Part shown: positions 57,453-64,000 of the stretch, piece by piece | Numbering within the stretch: the stretch's first letter is position 1 | Layout of the letters: every line of letters starts with the position of its first letter | Assembly: GCF_000346465.2 (NCBI RefSeq) | Contig: NC_034015.1 | Span: forward strand, 6,224,029-6,288,028 | Length of the DNA: 64,000 nt | Direction: 5' to 3' | From: Prunus persica | Lineage: Eukaryota > Streptophyta > Magnoliopsida > Rosales > Rosaceae | Program-made: the position numbers and the translations under genes | The notes under the pieces: model-generated | What the model saw: only the letters and a program-made list of their open reading frames with translations | What the model was told of the DNA's origin: nothing | Databases searched by the model: none

Positions 57453-60400
57453 ATGGTTTCTCACCAAGACCAAAGTAAGGATTCTGGCTCCAAGAAAAAT
57501 GGAGGTAAGGACCTTGGAATGGTACCTCCTCAAGTGAATCCTTCGAAGAAGATGAAGTTTGCTTCATCATCTGCTGAGACAGAACGAACCAGCACGACAA
57601 CAATCTCTGATGATTCAAAGTCTGGTCGAGGTATGAGCACAATGCCTCGTGTTGTGAAGAAAAAACTTCAGAAACTGAGGCCAATTGTTGAGTACAATAA
57701 AAGGGGGAAAGGAATTGGCCAAGCACATAGTGAGATGCAGTCCTACATTGGTGTGTTGGCACGCTCCAGAGTTCCACTTGTGGACATGAAATGGGCTCAA
57801 ATCCCCAAGGATATAAAGGAGCAGATTTGGGAAGCAGTTGACCTTGCTTTTGTGGTAGGTCAAGGGGGCAAGAGCTCTGTGTTAGCTTCTGCTGCCAAGA
57901 AATGGAAGGATTTCAAGTCTACACTAACGAGGCAATATATCCTTCCATACACCAATGACAGGGAGAGATTAAGCCAACCCCCTGAAACATATAAATTCAT
58001 AGAGAAAGCACAATGGGATGCCTTTGTAGCTTCAAGGTTATCCAAAGATTTTGAGTCTGTGCATTCTCAACATGCACAGATTAGGGAGAAACTCGAGTAC
58101 AATCATCGATTGTCTCGAAAGGGATATACTGGTTTGGTGGATCAATTGGAGGAAACCATGCCTGGGGTAGAAATTGATCGATCTACCTTATGGAAGAGAG
58201 CTAGACAGGACAAACATGGTAACATCCCTAATCCAAAGGTGGCAGAGAAAGCAAAATTAATTGTAAGCCTACTCACTCTGTTTTAAATTTTTATTAAACT
58301 GTGAATAATTCTTATTACGTCTTATGTTATATTTTGCGTCGTGTGAATGATATTACCACGTCGACATATTTTAAAAAACGTCGTTAAAGGTCTAAATCAG
58401 GAATCACAACTCTGTTTTCTGTAATTATAGCATAAGATGTCGGTGGTTCATTTTCGCGTCGTCTGTAGTAAATTACTACGTCGAAATGTTTTAAACAACG
58501 TCGTTAAAGGTGTGAATATTGAATCATCCCTCTGTTATCTGTAAATAAAGCATAAGACGTCGGTGGTTTATTAATTTCATCGTTTTAAAAAGAGAACCAC
58601 GTCGGTATAACTACCGTCGTGATAAATTATAATAACGTCGATTTATATGTTATTGCGTCGTGTGAAATTATATAATACGTCGTTTGTATATAAATAACCG
58701 TCGTGTGTTTTTGTTCTTACTTTTTTATATATCTTTGTTTTAGGATGAATTGCAAAAACAAGTCTCGGAAGGCAAAGTCACTGTTTCTGGCAGCAATGAT
58801 GTGCTGACCATGGCTTTGGGCCCCGAGCATCCAGGCAGAGTTAGAGGAGTAGGTGCTAGGATCTCACCAAGGCAATATTTCAATTTACCCAAACCACAGA
58901 GAGTGAGCTTTGACGACCGTTTGAAGGACAGTTTAAGAGTTCTCCTTCAAGAAGGGACCAAAAAGATGGAGGCTAAGGCAAGGGAAGAGGCTTTAAGGAT
59001 GGAGGCTAGAACGAAACAATTGGTAGAGGCTGAGAGGGAGCATTTCCTGAGTCAGCTTTCCCAATTAATTCTCAATTTTGATCCAAGCATGCTTAAACCC
59101 AGAATTAGCCAAAGTCCCAAAAATCCAATGTCTGACAAAGCAAGCTGCTCTGGAGGTGATGTGAGATCCCAGCATTTTGAGGATGATACTGCCAAAAATG
59201 GGAAACATCAGGAAGAAAAGGTAACATATCTGAACTTTGAATTCTCTGTTTTTTTAAAAACCATTAGACATCGTTATTATTAATAAAACCGTCGTTTGAA
59301 ATACATACCACGACGATTTTAAACATAAACCGTCGTTTGTATTTCAATACCACGTCGTATTTAGTTTACTTGTTTTACACGCCATTAAACGTCGTTATTT
59401 TAAAACTTTGTGGTTTTTAGACGACGGAGTTAGTCATTCCCGACGTAATAGATGAAGGGAAGACAGAAGAAAAACATGATGAAAAGGAGAAAGAAGATGA
59501 CGACCAGGTATGTTCACATAACTTTGCCTTTTTTATTTGTTTTTCAAAATTCCAGACGTCAATATTTTTCTTTGAACCGTTGTTTGTTTACAACTTAGAC
59601 GGCGGAATTTTTTTTAAGACGTAATAAATTATTCACCACGACGGTTTCTTCAGACGACGTTTAAATTGTTTTCAGACGACGTTTTATTCCTTAAACCGTC
59701 GTTTTTATTGAATTACCACGTCATTTTTTTAATTTCTTTAAACAGGTTATTAAAGTTGTTGATTATTCAAATACGGAGGCGCCATCTTCTTTAAACTCCC
59801 TTTGTCATTATGTGGAAACGACACTCGTGCCTCAGGATAAGACCCTGCACTTTACAATTGATAAGGAGGTGTTTGGTCTAGAGCGCGATACCTTCCTCCT
59901 GCCTGAAGATATTACACAATTTGCAGGCATGGAAGAAATAGGAGCCACTGTCATTGCTGTATATATGAGGTTTGTCATTCTAAAATAATACGTCGTTGGT
60001 GTATTTATTGCGTCGTCTTAACCAACTAACCACGTCGTTAGTATATCATAACGTCGTTGTCTATTTCAGTACGTCGTGTGAAATTTTATAATACGTCGTT
60101 TTGTTATACATAACCGTCGTGTTTTTTTGTATATATGAGGTTTGTCATTCTAAAATAATACGTCGTTGGTTTATTTATTGCGTTGTCTTAACTAACTAAC
60201 CACGTCGTTAGTATTTACCGTCGTGATAAATATATTATAACGTTGTTGTCTATTTCAGTACGTCGTGTGAAATTTTATAATACGTCGTTTTGTTATACAT
60301 AACCGTCGTGTGTTTTTTTGTGCTGACTTGTTTATATTATTTTATATATTTAGGCACTTGCACGATGTTTTGAAAAGAGCAAATATGTCCAATATGGTTG

Positions 60401-61300
60401 GCTTTATCGACCCTGCTACAGTTAGTGCCAGCTCTGGCACAATAGCTGACAGATCACGCCTACTGGCAGCTCGACTTCAGAAGACTGACGGTGAACAAAT
60501 TTTCCTGATGCCTTACAATCCAGGGTTAGTCTCCTTAACAGGATTTTGTTTTTATGATTTTCAATAAATTACAGCGTATAAACTAACCATGTCGGTGTTT
60601 TATTTTATTGAGTCGTTTGAAACTACTAACTACGTCGGTAGTTATTTATCGTCGTGATAAATGTAAAATGTCGTCGACTGCTACTTTATTTCGTCGTGTG
60701 AAATATTATAATACGTCGTTATTGTAAATAACCGTCGTTTTTATATTAATTTTGTGCAGCCGTCATTGGATCTTGCTGATTGTAAGAGCTAAGAGAGAAA
60801 CCGTCTATTTTCTGGATCCTCTGCCAGGAAATCGTGTGGTCGATGAAGAGGCCAAAAACATTGTGAACAGTGCTATAAAAATGTATAATTCTCACATAGC
60901 CAGACCAGGCCGGCAGTCATTTGGAAAACTCTGTCAGGCACACCAAAGCAACCCAGCAATGTCGAATGCGGGTATTATGTGATGCGCTTCATGAGGGACA
61001 TCATCATGGATCCTTCCTTGGGGTTTGAGAAGAAGGTAAGAAGAAATTACCTTCATACATTTTACGTCGTTTTTTGTATTATCAACGACGGCCATGTAAA
61101 ATTACCGTCATTGAATAGATATAGTACGTCGGTTATGAAAAATATCGTCGTCTGTGATTAAATTTCTTTTTATTTATAAACCCTAATAGTCATTGTTTAT
61201 GCAGTATGCCAAGGGAAAACAGGAAGCGTCATACCCCCAAGAAGCAATTGATGAAGTCCGGAATGAATGGTCAGAGTTTGTTTGCCTTCACCTGAAATAG
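57453..61300 (+). pseudogene. CACTA gene 1 (Transposase_24 + Ulp1), copy C, protease frameshifted
   Basis: Exons: 57453-58262, 58744-59220, 59421-59507, 59746-59969, 60354-60524, 60760-61035, 61205-61300. The Transposase_24-type domain is intact. The region that is one 555-base exon in A/B is split by a 200-base intron (59221-59420). The protease exon is four bases shorter than in copy B, just after IARPGR; the frame then runs to a stop at 60980-60982, before the catalytic Cys motif VECGYYV, which survives only in another frame. His (RHWILLIV) and Asp (FLDPLPG) remain in frame. A SUMO protease cannot be made, though the DNA-binding part could. Confidence 0.82.
59958..60312 (+). repeat. Tandem duplication of exon 3 end and intron in copy C, period 170
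   Basis: TGTATATATGAGG at 59958 recurs at 60128. The repeated unit holds the last bases of exon 3, its splice donor and a CGACG-rich intron segment. The second donor is spare. Copies A and B have one unit. Confidence 0.88.
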
Positions 61301-61929
61301 GGGAATTATTGAACACTTGATATTTATGTATAATGTACAAATTTTGTCTATAATATATAATGTAAAAATTTGTTGAGGTTTTCTTAAATTAAAAAAAAAA
61401 AACAAACATACAAATTGCGTAACCGACGTGTAATACTTTTCCAACGACGTAATAAAGTCAAAAGCCGTCGTTTTTTGTTGTTTCGTTTTAACCAAATCCG
61501 ACGTAAAAGGATATTTAGACGACGTTCTTTGAACAATTGAGTCGTTTATGGTTTACAACGTCTTCAATTTCTTAAGGGTTCAGGGTAGTACTTTGTAACG
61601 ACAGCGGTTAAGTCGTGGAATATATATTTTACGTCGGATAGTTAAATATCCGCTATGGTTTCTCATTTAAACGACGTCATTTTAACAACTTAGTCGTCTA
61701 TTACAATTTACAACATCTACAATTTATTAACACCGACGTGGTTTGTTGTTGTGATAAGAATATTTTATTATTTTTATATCAAAATATTCAAAATAAATTT
61801 AAAATAAATCAGAAAAATGCAAAGTCAACTCCTATGAAGTCATTGATATATTTTCTTCCCCTAAACCTTGAAAAAATTCATTTTGAATAACAAAAATTTA
61901 AAATGACCATCCAAAACAAAATTGTTTTG

Positions 61930-62135
61930 ATGAGTCATAAAAGCACTTCTAGTTTTATGGTTTAGGGTTTAGAGTCTATGGTTTAGAGATTAGGGTTGTT
62001 ATTTATTGGGGTTTATTTTTAAAGTATAATTTTTGGGTAGTCTAGGGTATATATTAGGCTGTAAAACCATAAACCCTTTTATAAACTTAATTTTTAAAAT
62101 TATATAATTTAGTTTTAAGGGTTTAGGGTATTAAT
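61930..62135. repeat. Telomere-like TTTAGGG spacer in CACTA copy C
   Basis: GGTTTAGGGTTTAGAG and GATTAGGGTTG, then GGGTTTAGGG near 62117, mirror the copy B spacer at 18001-18180. Both lie between gene 1 and the TNP2 promoter. Confidence 0.6.
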
Positions 62136-62459
62136 TGTTAACGACGGTGGTTGAGTCGTGGAATACATATGTTACGTCGTGCAGTAAAATATCCGACATG
62201 GTTTCCACCTTAAACGACGTCATTTTAATATGTAAGTTGTGTATTATAATTTACAACGTTTTCAATTTCTTAACTTCGACGTGGTTTTTCAGTCGTCTTT
62301 ATATCAAAATATTCAAAATAAATTTAAAATTAATCCGAAAAATGAAGTGTCAAAAGTAACGGCGTTACGTTCAGTGTTTTCGTCGTGGAATATTACATTT
62401 ACGTCGGTTCTTGTAGAACTTTCGCCATGGTTTTTCTTTCGACGTTTTAAAGAGCGCGC

Positions 62460-62735
62460 GCTCTAAAAATTTTCGCGCGCCCTAAATTTTTTTATATTTG
62501 GCTCTTATTCTTATACTTCTAACCCTGAACCCTAAAATTTTCAGATTTCGCGCAACATAACATTCGCTCTCTCACTTCTGCTCTAATTAAAAGTTGCACT
62601 CTCCAGGCTCCGTCGAATCTGTGAGCTCGTCCAACCTGTAAGTACAAACCCTATCTTCCCCTTGTAAATTCATTGAATGATATTAGGTTGTTTTGTTAAA
62701 GGGTTTTAGGTATATGCTTTGCGATCTGTTAATAA
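62460..62735 (+). promoter_or_regulatory. Single TNP2 leader/promoter region, copy C
   Basis: GCGCGC-rich start, pyrimidine-rich leader, untranslated exon ending CCAACCT|GTAAGTAC at about 62639, then an intron to the TTATAG acceptor just before the transposase ATG. This is the unduplicated form of the block doubled in copy B. Confidence 0.5.
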
Positions 62736-63235
62736 TGTGCTTATAGGTATGGGTTCATGGATTTTCTGTTTAATGGGTTCATGGATTTTCTGTTTAATGG
62801 GTTCATGGATTACATTATCTGTTATGTTGAATTGGGAATGGATTTAATTTTGTCGGATCTTTTAATCACCCTATGTTATGTTGAATTGGGAATGGATTTA
62901 TTGTTTTCATGCTTGGTTTCATGTATATGTTGGTTTCTTGCTTGGTTTCATATATATGTTGTGTTCTTAATGGGTTTTGGGTTCTTGAAAATAAACTGAG
63001 ACACGACGCCTTTTTAGGCATACGGTTTTTTCATAAACCGTCGTTTGTATTACTTATATTAGACGACGTCTGTTGAAAAGCCGTCGTCTATATATGCCAA
63101 ATACGTCTGTTTTTGTTTAAAACCCGTCGTCTCTGTTGTGTATTACTTGCTATTAGATCTTTGTATAATCTGCTATAGTGATGGTCATTGCCTGTATTTT
63201 CACTTTATTATAAATAATAGGTTATAGTGTCGGAG

Positions 63236-64000
63236 ATGGATAAGTCATGGATGCACTCGGATAGAAGATCGAAGGCATATGATTTTGGGGTAGAAGCATT
63301 TTTGAACTTTGCTGTAGAAAATCTTCTAACTACAACACATATCCGTTGTCCATGTGTTAAATGTGTTAATTTGAAGTTGTTTGGGGTTGGAATTATAAGG
63401 GATCACTTATACTTTAATGGAATTGACCAAAGCTATAAGAATTGGACATTTCACGGAGAACCTTGGGAAGCAACTACTAATGCTAGTACAAATGTTGAAG
63501 AAGATGATGGCCATAGTAGGTACAGTTTTGTGTCTGAAGAAATTGATATGGATGATAATGATTTTGGTGATTTTGGTTCCGATCCGTATGAGTTTGCCAA
63601 TGTGATTGGGGAGGGAGATCAACCAGTGTACCCTGGTTGTAGAAAGTACACGAAGTTATCGGCATTAGTGAAGTTGTATAATTTGAAGGCAAAACATGGG
63701 ATGAGTGATGTCTGTTTTACAGAATTATTGATACTTCAAGGCGATTTGCTTCCAGAAGGAAATACAATACCAACCTCTATGTATGAGGCTAAAAAGACTT
63801 TGTGTGCATTGGGGCTGAGTTATGAGAAAATGCACGCATGCCCCAATGATTGCATCTTGTATAGGAAGGAGTATGAGGATTCAACTAATTGTCCTACTTG
63901 TGGTATCTCAAGGTGGAAGGAAGGCAAAGATTCAATCTTGAAAGAGGGTGTGTCAGCGAAGGTGGTGTGGTATTTTCCTCCAATTCCAAGGTTTAAAAGG
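63236..64000 (+). CDS. TNP2-type CACTA transposase, N-terminal part, copy C
   Basis: Open from the ATG at 63236 to the window edge (255 codons), collinear with copy B exon 1 with only a few substitutions. It contains the Transpos_assoc domain (MDKSWMHSDRRSKAYDFG, CPCVKCVN) and the start of the TNP2 core (CPNDCILYRKEYE, CPTCGISRWKEGK). The Asp/Glu core residues lie outside the window, so whether it is intact is unknown. Confidence 0.88.
   Translation, partial: MDKSWMHSDRRSKAYDFGVEAFLNFAVENLLTTTHIRCPCVKCVNLKLFGVGIIRDHLYFNGIDQSYKNWTFHGEPWEATTNASTNVEEDDGHSRYSFVSEEIDMDDNDFGDFGSDPYEFANVIGEGDQPVYPGCRKYTKLSALVKLYNLKAKHGMSDVCFTELLILQGDLLPEGNTIPTSMYEAKKTLCALGLSYEKMHACPNDCILYRKEYEDSTNCPTCGISRWKEGKDSILKEGVSAKVVWYFPPIPRFKR

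Larger units (their letters stand above)
54469..64000 (+). mobile_element. CACTA transposon copy C, 5' part, cut by window edge
   Basis: Starts CACTACTACAAAAAGTG at 54469 and is collinear with copies A and B in opposite orientation: leader with RPN6 piece, gene 1, telomere-like spacer, single TNP2 leader, start of TNP2. It is more diverged than A is from B, with different small duplications, an extra intron in gene 1 and no B3 insert. Confidence 0.92.

Noticed and set aside
57385..57777. 130-codon minus-strand ORF in copy C
   Set aside because: Lies opposite the coding exon of gene 1; no family features.

Overview
The window is eudicot plant nuclear DNA made almost entirely of nested transposable elements, with a few decayed host-gene fragments between them. 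It is AT-rich, with long intergenic spans and spliced genes. A plastid/mitochondrial-type gyrase B fragment, a Cf/HcrVf-like receptor-like-protein fragment and the TE families (CACTA, Athila, Copia, L1) all point to a plant. A woody Rosaceae species is my best guess from the look of the receptor-like protein, but this is inference and was not tested.

Layout. (1) 1-6105: 5' half of a CACTA element (copy A, minus strand), running off the left edge, followed by an assembly gap of Ns (6142-6383). (2) 6384-27548: an Athila-type Ty3/gypsy element on the minus strand (integrase, RT/RNase H, protease, gag, tRNA-Asp primer site, 1.27-kb LTR). It is split in gag by a complete 14.06-kb CACTA element (copy B, 11424-25481) with a TAA target duplication. 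(3) 27549-32400: receptor-gene 3' flank, a GC-rich MITE and a broken organellar gyrase B gene (plus strand). (4) 32440-39454: an L1-type LINE (minus) split by a Copia element (33721-38985, TTCTC target duplication). (5) 39455-43560: SINE-like sequence, a golgin-84-like pseudogene and a 1.58-kb solo LTR. (6) 43561-48622: a second, gag-deleted Copia (minus) holding a fragment of a third Copia (plus). (7) 48623-54468: a small solo LTR, an LTR-like remnant and a receptor-like-protein pseudogene. (8) 54469-64000: CACTA copy C on the plus strand, running off the right edge.

The most interesting system is the CACTA family. It encodes two spliced genes. Gene 1 is a 715-aa fusion of a Transposase_24-type domain, a coiled-coil/acidic region and a Ulp1-type SUMO-protease domain. 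Gene 2 is a TNP2 transposase of about 1054 aa (Transpos_assoc, Transposase_21, DUF4218, DUF4216). Both reading frames can be spliced in silico without interruption in copy B. Introns, spacers and subterminal regions are tiled with a CGACG/CGTCG motif, while coding exons and captured host DNA are mostly free of it. All three copies carry a captured, rearranged piece of the 26S proteasome subunit RPN6. Copy B also carries a tandemly doubled scrap of a B3 DNA-binding domain between two copies of the transposase promoter/leader. Copy C has an extra motif-filled intron and a frameshifted protease.

Limits: exon boundaries were placed by eye from splice signals and from comparison between copies. 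Family names come from recognised protein motifs, not from searches.
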